Counted from the stretch's first letter, positions 23,937 to 36,635 are shown. The stretch: 64,000 bases of DNA from Paralichthys olivaceus (GCF_024713975.1 NC_091115.1:3628501-3692500), one strand, 5' to 3'. Program-made: numbers and translations. Notes: generated by a model from the letters alone, not told the origin.

Positions 23937-25845
23937 GCTAGAACTATTGTGTCTACTTGTGTTTTTCTACTTCTAAAGAGTTCAAACTACTTAAATTTGA
24001 AAGTTATCTCACTTCTGGAGTTGTTAGTGTTTGATATAGAGAATTGAGTGGCCGGTCATAAACTCCAACATGTTCCGCAAAATGACTTTGAAGATGTTTT
24101 GATGTCACAGGGTTGAATTTTTTTTTATAACATACAATACTAACTGATTCCCTGGATCTGATTTGTTAATTTTAGGGTTTTATTTTTACATTTATTGCCT
24201 GTTTTATGAACCTCGTTTTCTTTTATTTGTCCTCTCGCTGCTTACATTTAGTGTTTTGCTTGTTTTTCACGTTGGTGGCTATAACCACGTCCCTCTGAAA
24301 TATGTGTTGATGTTTGTTACGTGCGTCTCTGTTGTGATCCATCACTGTGCATGGACGACCGAACTCATAACATTATTAGTAAATCTTTAATACGCATCTA
24401 TTCCACCACATTTATTTCTCTTCTACTTATTTTTAACTCTGAGTTTAATTGACGCCGTTTTATATTTCAGATAAAACATTGATGCTCAGTTTATAAAGTC
24501 AGCTCCTCCTTCACTCATTTAAAATACTGCATATGCAACGCAATGCAACACAACTATACAAAGTAAAAACATGAATGCAGGATTTATTCTTTTTCTTTAA
24601 GTTGTTGTACACTTGTATTTGATTGAATTATATGAGTACTTCTTCCTCACTACAGCTGAGTAAAAAGCTGAATAACACAGTAATCCCAGGCTGTTATTTG
24701 GCTCCTTTCAACACAACTATTCATGTCTTTTACCAAATATCCTGTTTTCTGCAGAAACATGATATCTCCAAACAGTAATGTGACTTTAATGGGCCCCTGC
24801 TCTCTCTCTCACTCACTCACTCTGACTTCATTTGCAGCTCCACAGTGTAGCTGCCAATTCCATCTCTGTTTCTGGTGATTACTGGATATTATTTCCAGAA
24901 ATGGACCCAACACCAAGCATCATAATTTGTCTTTAAAAAAAAAGGTCTGTTTGGTTCAGTGCTGCTGCTTATTCTTCTTTGGAATATAAAGGTTTTGTGA
25001 GGTTATAAACTGGTGGTAAAGTTGTATTTGCTGCAAAAGCTGTGCTTCACACCATCAGCCTGCAAGCATGCACTCCCTCCCCGAGCCCCGACTCTCTCCT
25101 GTCTAACTTTTACGGGGATTTTGGTGTTAGGGATGGCACCATATAATTCTCATTTGGCTGTGAAGGCAGTGTTTTTAAAAAAAACGTCAGAGCTGATGAA
25201 AGGCGAGCTGTTACAGGCGGGGGCTGCTGAACGCTCCGGTTTATCCGGACCCTTCCTCGAATATCCTGCTAAGAATAAGGGTTCAGTGCAGTGCAGGCCT
25301 GACAGTGAGCCGCTCTCTGCTTGATGCCAAACAAATGCTGTTGCCACTCAAAATTTTCTTTTTTTTGGTTTTACTACTTTGGGGGATTGGGAAATGGACT
25401 TGGAGGAAAATAACCTCAAAGGAATTAGAGATTACTTCTCAATATTTTTGCAAAAACATAAAAGACAACATATGAAATACCAAAGGAGAAAAACAATCAG
25501 ATTGTAATTCTGTTTTTATTGACTTTATGTGTCCACATGCCAATTTAACATTAAGTGAACCTGTGAGAAGTGAAGTTATGCTTTTAAAGTTTTATTTTTT
25601 TTTCTGCTAAATCTTGCACAGAAATAAAAAAAATCACTTTAGTCACAATGAGTTATTTAGAGGAATCTATTCTGCAGGAGTGCACGTAATGAATCGTCTC
25701 TCTGTCAGGAGCCTGGTGTTGCATTAAACAAGCAGCGTATTGGGTCAAAGCACGAGGCACTTTGGAAGAATTAAGGTTTTCAGACGTGCGGGACGTGGAC
25801 ATAAAGCATAACCTCCTGCCCTTCACTTAACTCCGTCTCTGACCC

Positions 25846-26110
25846 TTGAGAACAACACCAAAGCAAACTCAGCCGGTTCCCAGGAGACCCGAGGCCAGAG
25901 CGCACGGCGCGGACGGATCACATGCGCTCTGGGGCCTGTGCGTAAAGGCTGCGCCACGCAACGCAAACAGCGGAGCCTCCAGCCTCCGTCGGCCGCCGCG
26001 GGTTTTCTCATCGCGGTTGTTTCTCAGCCACAAACAGCCTTTGATCATCGCAGCGGCCACACAGCGATGCGTTCTTCAGCTGTGCCCTAATCCAAACTCC
26101 CAGAGCAATT
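25846..26110. promoter_or_regulatory. CpG-rich block without a gene, between myf6 and myf5
   Basis: This block is clearly richer in G+C and in CpG (GCGCACGGCGCGGACGG, TCGGCCGCCGCGG) than its AT-rich surroundings, yet no exon or splice signal supports a gene. Unmethylated regulatory DNA or an unannotated promoter is possible. Confidence 0.3.
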
Positions 26111-26489
26111 CAGGGGCAGCAGGTAGACGCGTGTTTTCTTAGGTGCGCACAGAGAGATGAGGAGGGGGTCGCCAAACGTTTTGACACATTGTGAGAAATA
26201 TCCGCATTGTATCCGTGGAAGCTGTCAGCGACACAATCACCCCCTAAAACAAAAACAACATTCTGTATGATGACCTGCTGCAGGAAATCAAGTCCTCGTA
26301 CAGAGACTCAATTCAACCCCAGTGCAGTTTATAATGTCTCCGTGTTCATCAGGTTTCAGGAATAAAACTGAGCAAATAGAGAAAAGAAATCAGTCAATTT
26401 GATGCGCACTGTAAAAATACAGGTTGTTTTTACTTTACTGCAAAAAAGGCAGTGATGGAATTTGTGCTTAAAAAACATTTTCATGTATT

Positions 26490-26555
26490 AGATAGATAGA
26501 TAGATAGATAGACAGATAGACAGATAAAGACACACATATAGATAGATAGATAGAT
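26490..26555. repeat. (GATA)n-type tetranucleotide repeat
   Basis: Two blocks of GATA units with GACA variants, separated by about 20 bases. Confidence 0.92.
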
Positions 26556-27359
26556 TAAACAGCATTAAATTCATCTTAATGTCTAACCCCCCCCCCCAGA
26601 CCCCCACCTGAATCAAAACGACTGCACTGTAACGACCATCTGTTTGAATTGAAGCACTCAACTTGTGTCAATAACATTTAATGGTTAAAATTTGTCCGTC
26701 GGAGGCGAATGGTCGGAGGGGATTGCGCGGCGGTGTCAGTTGTGTAATTGCTGTTTTAATGAGCTTTGGCAAACATGGATGGCCTCATTCACGCAGCACC
26801 TTCAGTGACGAGCTGGAGGTGTTTGAGCGGGTGGGGGTGTCCTTGCCGCTGTAATGTGAATTCACTGGGCTTGAAATGTTACACCTTCCTTTGCAGCTGG
26901 GCTGCATCTGCAACGCTGTTGTCTCCACCGTAAAAATTGCCCCTCACGCTCACTGTGAGTGGTCACCCTCTTGTTCTGCACTGTTTGACCAAACAAAACA
27001 CGATCTTTAATATTTATATCTTCATGGCAAATTGTCACTTTCACTGTCGGCCCCCGTGACGTGACACCCGCAGGCCGGTTACAGATAAATCAGGCAAAGA
27101 AATGAAGCGCTTATTATGACTGTTAGAGAAAAGGTCATGTTGTGTTGCTAGCTGCAAAAGTCCTGAAACATTCCCATGCATTGTGTTCATCGTGGCCCTG
27201 CAGGTCGAGGGCTGTTGGGAGGAGAGGGTGGTGATGAGTGGGAAAACACCAGTAAGTGCAGATGTGGGAAACTCTGCAGGGTACTGGGGGGTGAGAGGCA
27301 GTGGTTTGGGATGGGGCAGGGAGGGAGTTGAGCTAACTCCAGCCTGCCTTCTGGCTGGG

Positions 27360-27424
27360 CCAATGGGCCATGGTAATTAGATCTGGCCAATGTGGGCCCT
27401 TGGCTGTGGCCTGGGGGCATATAA
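27360..27424 (+). promoter_or_regulatory. myf5 core promoter
   Basis: A TATA box (TATAA, 27420-27424) is preceded by two CCAAT boxes at 27360-27364 and 27387-27391. They sit in similar contexts (GGCCAATGGGCC and GGCCAATGTGGGCC), with a homeodomain-like TAATTA between them. The TATA box is 130 bases before the start codon, implying transcription from about 27450 and a 5' UTR of about 100 bases. Confidence 0.65.
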
Positions 27425-27553
27425 GGGGGGCCCCGGGGCAACAGACCCCTCATATCACTCAGAGGTCTCCTCTCTCTCACCCCACTCCTCTAGCCTTCTT
27501 GCTTCTTTTGCGCCCATCACTCCATCCGTTGAAACTCCTTTCTTCAACAAGCC

Positions 27554-29364
27554 ATGGACGTCTTCTCACCCTCCCAGGTCTACTACGACAGAGCGTGTGC
27601 TTCCTCTCCAGACAGCCTGGAGTTCGGCCCCGGCATGGAGCTCGCCGGCTCAGATGAGGACGAGCACGTCAGGGTCCCCGGATCCTCTCCTCACCAGCCG
27701 GGACACTGCCTCCAGTGGGCCTGCAAGGCCTGCAAGCGCAAGTCCAGCTTCGTGGACCGCAGACGGGCCGCCACCATGCGTGAGCGCCGGAGGCTGAAGA
27801 AGGTGAACCATGCTTTTGAGGCGCTGCGCCGCTGCACCTCGGCGAACCCCAGCCAGCGCCTGCCCAAAGTGGAGATCCTGCGCAACGCCATCCACTACAT
27901 CGAGAGCCTGCAGGAGCTGCTGCGAGAGCAGGTGGAAAACTACTACGGTCTGCCTGGAGAGAGCAGCTCGGAACCTGGGAGTCCGCTCTCCAGCTGCTCT
28001 GACGGCATGGTAAGACCTCTCATCCACAGCTTCAACTAACATCTGGTTGAGTCTTGTTGTGGCTGCGAACCCAAAAACATGTCCATCAGAGAAACGAGAC
28101 CTCCCGCATGTGAGACAGGACTTTGTCTTTACCCCAAAAGACCTTTGTTTGTGAGGAAATGTTTGAATTTAAGTCTTTACTGTCGTATTAACATGTAGAA
28201 TATTCTATTTCAAAGTAAAACCTGGATTTACAATTTAAAAAACATGTCGATCAAATAAGTTGGTTTTGCCCAAAGACCTTAAATTACCTCCTCTCCCGTT
28301 ATTCCTCAATACAAACAACTATTCTGTGGTCTTACATGTTTCTCTGCTCTGATGCTTATCATCACAGCTTAGATTGGGTTGGTTTTCCCTCTGCGGCCGA
28401 CTGAAGGTGACCGTGCATCAGTAAATGCTGGATGGAGTAATAGCTTTCCCACAACCGGACACTTTATAGCTCTAATAAACCGAGCCAAATCCACCATACT
28501 GAAGTCTGGCAGGAAAAAGAGGGTACTTTTCTGCATTCCATCCTGCCTGCATGTTCTGCGCCGCTGCCAGGATTTTCTGCAGATTTACTGGGAGAAAGTG
28601 TCATCTTGCACAAACTGGTGTTGCTTCCACTGATACAATCGATTCGCCATGCTCCGAGCCCGCGCAGGAGGGGGAGGGGGGTGCTCGCTGCCACTTTGGC
28701 TTTAAGGTGTACGTGAAATGAAGAAGCCCATAACTTTGGAATTCAGGATTTATTAGCCTGTCTGGATATCGTGAAGGGCATTGGTTGTTGTTTTTTTTTT
28801 GCACTTTTTTTTCCCGCCTCTTCCCGTCCCATGTCTGTTTATGCAACCACGACACATCGAATCTGTCTGTGTTACTTTTTTTATTTTGCAAGGAATCGAG
28901 GGTGAAGTTGTCATTTTCTCACATTCCGCTTTTTTCCTCGTACAGGCCGACAGCAACAGTCCAGTGTGGCACCAGTTGAATGCAAACTACAGCAGCAGCT
29001 ATTCATATGCAAAGAACGGTGAGACCTTTCGCAGCCTGAGAGGAATTCTGTGTTTTAGAATTAAATGTTTGATGTCTTGCATGTTGCCTGGATTTTAATA
29101 AGAAAAATATAAAAAATTTAAAACATCTGAGAACGTCCTTGTACTGATCCCGACCCTCCCTTCGTCTTATCAGACAGCGATAAAGCCATCGGAGCCTCCA
29201 GTCTCCAGTGTCTCTCCAGCATCGTGGACCGCCTCTCCTCGGTGGAGTCAAGCTGCGGGCCGGCCGCCCTGAGAGACATGGCCACCTTCTCCCCCGGCAG
29301 CACCGACTCGCAGCCCTGCACGCCGGAGAGCCCCGGAGCCAGGCCTGTTTACCACGTCCTGTGA
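27554..29364 (+). CDS. myf5: Myogenic factor 5, bHLH transcription factor, complete
   Basis: Nuclear bHLH activator that commits paraxial mesoderm cells to the skeletal muscle lineage, acting on E-boxes with E-protein partners. Exons: 27554-28009, 28946-29018 and 29174-29364, with GT-AG introns of 936 and 155 bases; the protein is 239 residues. The N-terminus is [13 protein letters not shown] Cys/His-rich segment with the tryptophan motif ([14 protein letters not shown]) is at about 51-64, the basic region ([16 protein letters not shown], with the myogenic Ala-Thr pair) at about 68-83, and the helix-loop-helix runs to about 123. The C-terminal part carries the helix-III motif LSSIVDRL and ends in RPVYHVL, as in other vertebrate Myf5 proteins. 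The start codon context (GCCATGG) is strong. No frameshift or missing key residue was seen. The length is typical of the family. Confidence 0.98.
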
Positions 29365-29644
29365 AATATGGATATGTCACCACAGGCCGTCGCTGTGTGC
29401 CTTCACCAAAACAGACAGACGCCATAAGAATGAGTTTTGTGTGAATGTGAAGGAGCAGAGGCGGAGGACCTGTGGCCAGAAGCTTTTATATTGTACATGA
29501 GACTGTAAATAATGTAAATGCCCATTTATTCTATACTGTTATACCCAGTGAGACATATTTAATAATGTCAGTTCATGTGATGTTTCATTATTCCCAACAT
29601 TAAGTGGTATTTATGCAGTGTTTCTTACTTTTCAAATTGTGAAC

Positions 29645-29650
29645 AATAAA
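29645..29650 (+). terminator. myf5 polyadenylation signal
   Basis: AATAAA lies 281 bases after the myf5 stop codon, followed by GT- and T-rich sequence near 29675. Confidence 0.75.
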
Positions 29651-30343
29651 TCTTCCACTGTTATGTATTAAGATTTGAGCTTGTTGTGTTCTTCTTCTTC
29701 TCCTGTTTCCATGTGACGCTGCTGCATCTCGTTAATTATCCATTGGAATTAGCTAAGATAATGAAAAATGAATGGTGGCCGTGTTCATAAATCCAAACTA
29801 CCAAAAACATGACACACCGAAACCATGTGACGAAGCAATTTCCTTAGTTTTAAAGAACCCTAACAACCTCTATTCATCAAAATGAGCTTCACAGACAAAA
29901 TAACACATCATCCAATGGTCAAAACATCATTATAACACTGATTAATTATAGTTACAACGGATTGTGAGATAATACAACAGCTTCATTAATCTTTAAAGTT
30001 TGCAGATTCCTGAGCATTTGCATAATAATCAATGCAAACTAGGTATTACGTGACTAAACGGCCGTCGCTGGACAGTCTGGACCGTCTCCATGCAGCTCAT
30101 AAGATGTGGAGATCACATCAGAAACTGATGGAGGTCACCCGATAACATTAATCATATATAATCAATCAGTCACGGAGCTTGCTGAGTCATTGCAGCGATG
30201 AAAAAGCATTTTGTCCCGATAAGAAAAAATTTATATTTCTTCACCACAGCAGAGAAAATTAAAATCGTGTGCAAAAATAAAAATGATGCATTGAGGTTCC
30301 AAATAAAAAGAATCCACTTTCTGTCCATCTCTCTTCTCTGTGC

Positions 30344-30374
30344 GGGGTGGGGGGGTGGGGTGGGGGTGGGGGGG
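30344..30374 (+). other. very strong G-quadruplex candidate
   Basis: Five runs of 4, 7, 4, 5 and 7 guanines are each separated by a single T. One-base loops between long G runs favour a very stable parallel quadruplex. It lies about 0.7 kb past the myf5 polyadenylation signal. The motif is seen; folding in the cell is inferred. Confidence 0.6.
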
Positions 30375-30495
30375 TACCTGTTTGTTCTCCGCAGCCAAAT
30401 GTGAGTCATCATTAACACACTGATTACACCATCAGCACCGGAGCTGAGAACAAATGGCCTCTAATTGTACTTATAGTGTGACGGTGAGGGACGAG

Positions 30496-30521
30496 GACAC
30501 ACACACACACACACACACACA
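30496..30521. repeat. (CA)n microsatellite
   Basis: About 13 CA units. Confidence 0.93.
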
Positions 30522-32754
30522 TCTGTTGTACTTTCTTTGATCAGGATGTCGGTCACATGTATTTTTCTGTTGAGAGGCAACATTTTTTTATTTGAATCAC
30601 AACACATGCAGAGAAAATGTGTGTTTCTTTAATGGTTATTGTTTTTATGATTATAGTCCCCATCATGCTCTGTTGTACTTCCTCTAATGTGCCATGATGA
30701 CAACAGCGTCTCCTCTTCCATTTGTATTTTAAACATTACATCTCATGAAAATATAATTTTCTTACTGTCGCTATAATACGTATTAACTAATACTTGCACT
30801 TCACTTCACAGATATTTATATTTTATGATAATTCATATTTCTGCTTCACCACATTCCAGAAGAAAAGTTTATTCTTTCACAACTAAACAGTGATTTTTTT
30901 CTTTTTAGCTGCTCAACAAATAATCAAAACATCTGGTGACGTTACTTCCAGAGGATCAGAGACGAGATGAAAATATAGATATTTTCAAAATGTATAATTT
31001 TAAATCCAAATTCATAATAATTTATTAATCATTTTATTCCTAAAACTTTTTGTGCTCATAATAAATATGTTGTATCTTCACTTCCTGCTGTTGATGTTGC
31101 TTCTATCATGGATTGCTTCAGTCTGCATTAGTTCCTGATTTCTCAATGTGTTGAACATGTTCTCATGTTGTTAATTAGTTTGAAAGGTGCTATACAATAA
31201 TAATACTGATGATAATAATGAATAATTCAATTAAAATAAACGAGTTTGAAAATTTACATTTGGTTATTAAACCTTTATAATTTTGTATTAAAATCTTGAA
31301 GTGATTTATAAAAGAACTCTGTGGCAGCCTGGAGTCACACCCCTCACCCCTCGCCCAGCCATTACTGTAGTACCAGTTTAAACCACAAGACAGAGGTGTT
31401 TCTTCTGTTTCCCACATTATCGCCTAACTAGTCACGTTAGCCTCCATGTTTGGACTTTAATCGTCTCACCCCTGAGGCCTATCTTCTGTTTTTTGACAAG
31501 TTAAATCATCACTATTATTACATCGCATCTACTGAAGATACAGGGATTCACCAAAGTTCTCAGATTTGAGGAGAACACTGAGTATAACTCTGTGGAGAGT
31601 CGACTGTGGCCTCAGGCAGCACGAGTGATGTGGAGGAGCTGACGGAGCGAGAAGCTGCAGGAACATGAAATAAAACCGGGTGAATCTAAACCTCAGTCAA
31701 TTCTGAACAAGTCGATGAAATCAGCTGATTCTTTGATGATTTACACGAGAACGAGTGGAGTCAGAGGTTTCTTTTGCTGCCGTCGTTTTAAAATGCTCCA
31801 GCATCTTGAGAGAAACGTTGGGACGTAAAGATATTAACTTATCCCACACTGAGAAACCTACGAACTATATTTAAAGTCTTCAGACCAAATGTGAGAGGTT
31901 TAATAAGGCATCTGAATAACTCAGTCGTGTGTAATGGATAACCAGGTTCCTAACTTTATGTTTTTTAAACCTTTATTCAAATTAAAACATCATGAGGAGA
32001 ATAACTTTGTTTTTGTTCAGGCTGAATTTAAAGTGATCTCGTCATTCAGCTCCAGCTTAAAAACAAAAACAAATGAGAGCATTTGTATTATTCTATCATC
32101 TGTGCCTCAGGTTGAAGGATTCAGAGCTTCTGCCTTTTGTCAGAGTGAAAGATGAACAGTTTCAGCTTGTGATCCTGGAGGAGGCGTCACGTTCAGCCTC
32201 TCCTGATTAAAACCCCGGTGAGGGATTTGTCACCTGCAGCGACGTCACCTTCGCTCCTCAGCTTTGTCACTTCAGCCTCTGCTCATCGAGAGGTTATGAG
32301 GCGGAGGAGACGTTTTACTGCAGCTAAAGAAAAACAACTTCTGCCGTCAGCAGCAAAGTTTAGTGTCGTACGTTTTAAAGGAGTCTCGTTGTTAGTTTCA
32401 GAGACTGGTTTGTTCTGAGCTGACAAAAGGCCACTGATGACATTCAATCACTCGACCTCCAGACGCTGCATGATGAAAACAGAACGATCATCAGTGACTC
32501 AATGTTATTATGTGATTTTTTTCTCAGAGATCTTTATGAAATAATCAGACATTTATACTAACACGTGTGAACTGGCGGAGGCCACGGAGCATTTTCCCTT
32601 TATTTTTCTGAGCTCATACCTCCACCAAGGCCGAACCATCCTTCACATTATTGTCTCGTTCTTATTGTGGAAATATAAAAGAAAAATCGAAGCGGTCTCA
32701 ATGATTTATTTATCATATAATCTTGTGTTAGTAGTGTTCTGGCATGCAGAGCTG

Positions 32755-32830
32755 GGGGGACAGGGATCAAACCGCCGACCTCTGGATGTCACGCTGATAA
32801 TGTAGATGGTGAGACCATCAGAGATTTAAA
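32755..32830 (-). repeat. tRNA-like SINE fragment
   Basis: On the minus strand the segment contains a B-box-like GAGGTCGGCGGTTTGATCCC. This is a typical tRNA-derived SINE core; the rest is degraded. Confidence 0.35.
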
Positions 32831-35077
32831 GGAAGCGCGGACACATGGTCACTGTACACAAGCACATAGATTTATTTATACAAATATAGTATGTATAACA
32901 ATTGCATATCAACAGTTGTGTTGTCTTTTTTTTATCTTTACGTTAAGTACAGGACCATCAGCTTCAAAAATGCAAGTCAATTAAGAAAAGTACCTGTGAT
33001 TGAAAGATACAAAAAGGGATCTGTCGTATTCAGATGTTCTGCTTGAACAAAAACTTTTGAATTTCCCATAAAACCTGAAACCTTAATGTCACCGAACACG
33101 AAAAAAGCTTTGGCGCTGAGCGACCTTAACGCTAAACAGGTTATTTAGGAAACGTGTGGCACGTGATAGAATGAATCCTTAACATTAGATCAATAAATCC
33201 ATGATACCAAAGAAATAATCTGCAATTTTTCATTCTGCAAAGGAAAAACATAAAAGTCCCAGGGCATAAACAAGAAATTATGTGCTTTGTGTTTTGTATT
33301 TGCTCTGGATAAAGAGAAAACAGCCTCAGGGTTAGAGTCTGCATGATTTGGCAAAACAAAAGAAAGAAAAAACACGGGACAGTGTGAGAAACACAGGCAT
33401 CAACAGAGAAGTGAAGTTTCTGGGAGGAAGAAAATGGAGAAGTAAACACAGACCTGGTGGATATACCACTTTGACTCTGGAGGTTGAGAAACAGGTTGAG
33501 ACGAGAAAAAGAAAAGAAGAAGGTTCTACACAGTCTCGTCGTATAGTTCACTATGATCGTCAGAACAGAAACTACTGGATCTGCTGTTATACAACTAATA
33601 AAATAATCGAACACGTAATATTCTAAAGGAACAATAAAACTTTGTGTTAAAATCTCTCATCTCATAAACTATTCAATAGAAGCGTCTGAAAAATAAACAT
33701 TATTCTGGTTTCATTCTAATGAAACTGCTGAATCAGTTTGCAGGACATGAATAATATTTCGGATCAGGCTTATATTTATTCTTTTTCTGGATAAATCTCA
33801 TCTGGGAGTAGCCATTATAATAATAATAATTATTATTGCACATGTTTTGCCTCCTGTACATCAATAATCTCTTTAAATGGCACAGATTTGGACTCAGAAG
33901 CTGCCGTTCGGTGCGTTAGACCCAGTTCGCTTGTATTTTTGCACCCGTCCCGTGAACTCTGTGTCTCAGTTCAGCTGCATCCTTCAGAACGAGGCAGTCT
34001 TCACGGAGGCCGAACCAAAGTGAGATGCTCTTGTCCCTTATTGCTGTTACCTGGCAACAGAGTTAAAGTTGGACATGACGAGAACGTTTTAATGCCCCTT
34101 GGTTTTTTTTTTTTATTATGTGGACCGTTAGCTGCACGGTTGAGTTGAAGCATCGGACGATTCTGTGCTTGCTGGCGCCATTACGCCTTTGAAAAATGGT
34201 TATAACCCAAGTGCAATGAATCCTGGGACAGGTTGGGCCAAGAAGGATCCGCCGGCTGGAGCATTTGTTTCTCTGGGACTTGGAAGGACGCGTTTGAAGG
34301 AGCCTCCAGAGGATGCAGCCCCTGAATTGAGACACAGCTTCTGTATCTACCGTCTGTATGAATGAGGCGATGAAGTCAGTGTTAAAATGCGAAACTGAAA
34401 ATAATCTCTGTTATTGCTAAATCTACCAGATTACAAATAAAATAAAATAAAACGTTTTCTTGCTACAGTTCGGAAGGTAGAAAAGTTCAGGTTCATCCAA
34501 AACAGGACAAAAAAATAGAGAAATCAATAATCAATGGTCATTCATACAGAGACACAAGCACCAATTGAAGAATCAATAGAAACATCCACTGTACAAATGA
34601 TATCGATGTCGAGAGACGGTGTAACGTCCAAGAGCGATCAAAAAATAAACAAACCGACAAACACAAGAGAAAAGGGAGTTTCAGTTTCAGAGCCACAACC
34701 AGATCAGAGGGAAACAGCTTATTAGAGGGAATACAAAGTTAAACCGGACGACGTTCAGCGCTCGCCTCCCTCGAAGCACCAGTTTCAGGATGTGTCACGG
34801 CTCTCTGGTTTTTTTTCTCGGTTATCGGTGGAACGCTGGAAGCCACAGAGAGAGATAGAGGGAGATAGAGAGAAGAGATAGAGAGTGAGAGGAAGTAAAA
34901 GAGTCTTTCACTTGTTAGTTTTTCCTTTGGGATCTTCAACACAAACAGATGGTCTCTGAGATGCACCTTTCCGCTCTCCCCCCTGTTCACTCCTTCTTCT
35001 TCTTTTGGAACACCCTGCGTGCAGAAAATAAAAAGAGAAACAAGCTGAGAGTGATTCTGTTAAAGCTCATCTGTTCT

Positions 35078-35116
35078 TCTATCTATCTATCTATCTATCC
35101 ATCCATCTATCCATAT
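35078..35116. repeat. (CTAT)n tetranucleotide repeat
   Basis: About nine units, with CCAT variants at the 3' end. Confidence 0.9.
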
Positions 35117-35189
35117 ATGACCTGGAAATATTATATCATATATTTAAAACATCTCTCTGTTATTTGACCACGACTAGCTTCTATAAAAA

Positions 35190-35225
<36 letters not shown>

Positions 35226-35226
35226 G
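35190..35226. repeat. compound (GT)n(GA)n microsatellite
   Basis: About ten GT units directly followed by about seven GA units. Confidence 0.92.
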
Positions 35227-36544
35227 AAAAGACACAGACAGAAAAGCTTAATACTCTCTGCTGCCAAAGCAAATCTCTGCGATCGGAGTGTCGGCATTGA
35301 TAAAACACGATCCCTGCTCGGTTCCCTGTCTGTGGCTCCACCGCAACACACAGTTACAAGCTCCCAAATACCTTCCAAAGCTGCTCGGTGCCAAGAGCAA
35401 GACAAGAGAGACGCTTGGGGGGATTTAGCATCAAACAGGCAGAGCCAAGGAGAACTTGGACACACACCCGCCTCCAAATACGCCGGGGAGACGTAATAAT
35501 TTGATAAGTCTGAGAAGAATTAGACGAATAATGATGTGATTTCACTTCGTGGTCTGAAAAGTTGCTTGTTTTTTCCCCTCAGTTTGCTTCAGTTTGAGTG
35601 GCAGCGCAGAGCTTTGGTCTAAATTTGGAGTCAAAATTGTAAAAACAGTCTGGGGCAGGTGTGCAGCTGATCCATTCGGCTGTAGCTGTACCAAGAAACG
35701 ACCCTGCAGGCTGTATCTACTTATCCACATACCTGCGAAGCACGAGCCGCAGATGTAATCGGTTTTAGGTTTTAATAATTTACTGCCCTTACAACAGAAT
35801 CACTGGCAGAACAAAGCTGAAGCGCTGATGTGTTCACAGAGGTTACCAGCTGCTGCTGCAGGTTGCTAAATATACCACTGAGGTTTCAGGCTTCATACCA
35901 GGACGTACACGAGCAGATCTCCTTCTATGTTCCCTGGCTTCAGCTACTGAAAACTCAAGTAAACAGTATTTATAATTACACACTTGAAAAAACAAAGTCA
36001 TAAAATGCTCCATAATTAATGATTTTGAGCATCTGAGTTAGTAAATCTTGGAATAAACGCAGGAGATTAGAAGTAGGTTTACTGATGATGCTAAAAATTC
36101 TGCTTCAGGATTTTCTGGCTGAAGTTTTTCAAGCCTGAGGCGGAGCACGTGCTCATAAGGGAAATGATAAAAAGGTAAAACTGCGTGTGAGTATGTGTTC
36201 CTCTGATTTTGTTTTATAACGTCTGAGTCCTAAAATAGCAGACACCTCTAATCCAGAACAAAAAAAAATATAAAGCTCATGCTGAAGCTCAAAGATAATC
36301 TGTGCTCATCTCCATTTGACCTCAGTCGTTCACCCAGACTGAGACTGTGTGATGAAATAAAGCACCAGAGCAGAGTTTCCCAGGGACTTTAGAAGCTAAC
36401 GCTCCAACGTTAGGTTCCTTATCAAGAGTTCTCAGAAAACTGTAAACGTATATAAATTCATCTTCATACTAATTCATCGGCCAGAGGAATAGTAAACATC
36501 TCTAGAGTTGCCTCTCTAGACAATGCTGCATGGATCTGTATGAA

Positions 36545-36550
36545 TTTATT
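36545..36550 (-). terminator. possible proximal lin7a polyadenylation signal
   Basis: AATAAA on the minus strand, 86 bases after the lin7a stop codon. It is the nearest signal; a more distal one is equally possible. Confidence 0.4.
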
Positions 36551-36635
36551 TTATGACGCCATAAAGGAGAACATGTTGTATGTCCTCCATCACCCCCTCC
36601 CCATCCTTTACGCTTAAAGCAATGAAGCGCCTCAC

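Larger units (their letters stand above)
22801..27355. other. intergenic region between myf6 and myf5
   Basis: No exon recognised. It contains a long (CA)n tract, a CpG-rich block at 25846-26110, a GATA-type repeat, and a non-repetitive stretch at about 26690-26910 with the E-boxes CAGCTG (26894-26899) and CATCTG (26904-26909) and homeodomain-like TAATTG. MCAT CATTCC (27169-27174) and E-box CAGATG (27259-27264) lie nearer myf5. In mammals the linked Mrf4-Myf5 genes share many dispersed enhancers, so regulatory content is expected here, but none can be proved from one sequence. Confidence 0.5.
29651..32754. other. gene-free stretch between myf5 and the 3' side of lin7a
   Basis: The two genes converge here. 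No exon recognised on either strand. The stretch holds the G-rich tract at 30344-30374, a (CA)n tract, AT-rich sequence, and a repeat-like fragment near 32625 (CACCAAGGCCGAACC). Confidence 0.55.
32870..36635 (-). other. 3' flank, and possibly 3' UTR, of lin7a
   Basis: No coding exon recognised. The stretch lies immediately downstream of the lin7a stop codon. A polyadenylation signal lies 86 bases past the stop, and others further on (for example the complement of TTTATT near 32868) would allow a long 3' UTR or a separate UTR exon. It contains (CTAT)n at 35078-35116 and (GT)n(GA)n at 35190-35226. The 157-codon minus-strand frame at 33141-33614 is AT-rich and resembles nothing known. Confidence 0.35.

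Noticed and set aside
33141-33614. 157-residue minus-strand frame
   Set aside because: AT-rich, phenylalanine- and serine-rich composition with no known domain; more likely lin7a 3' flank or UTR sequence.
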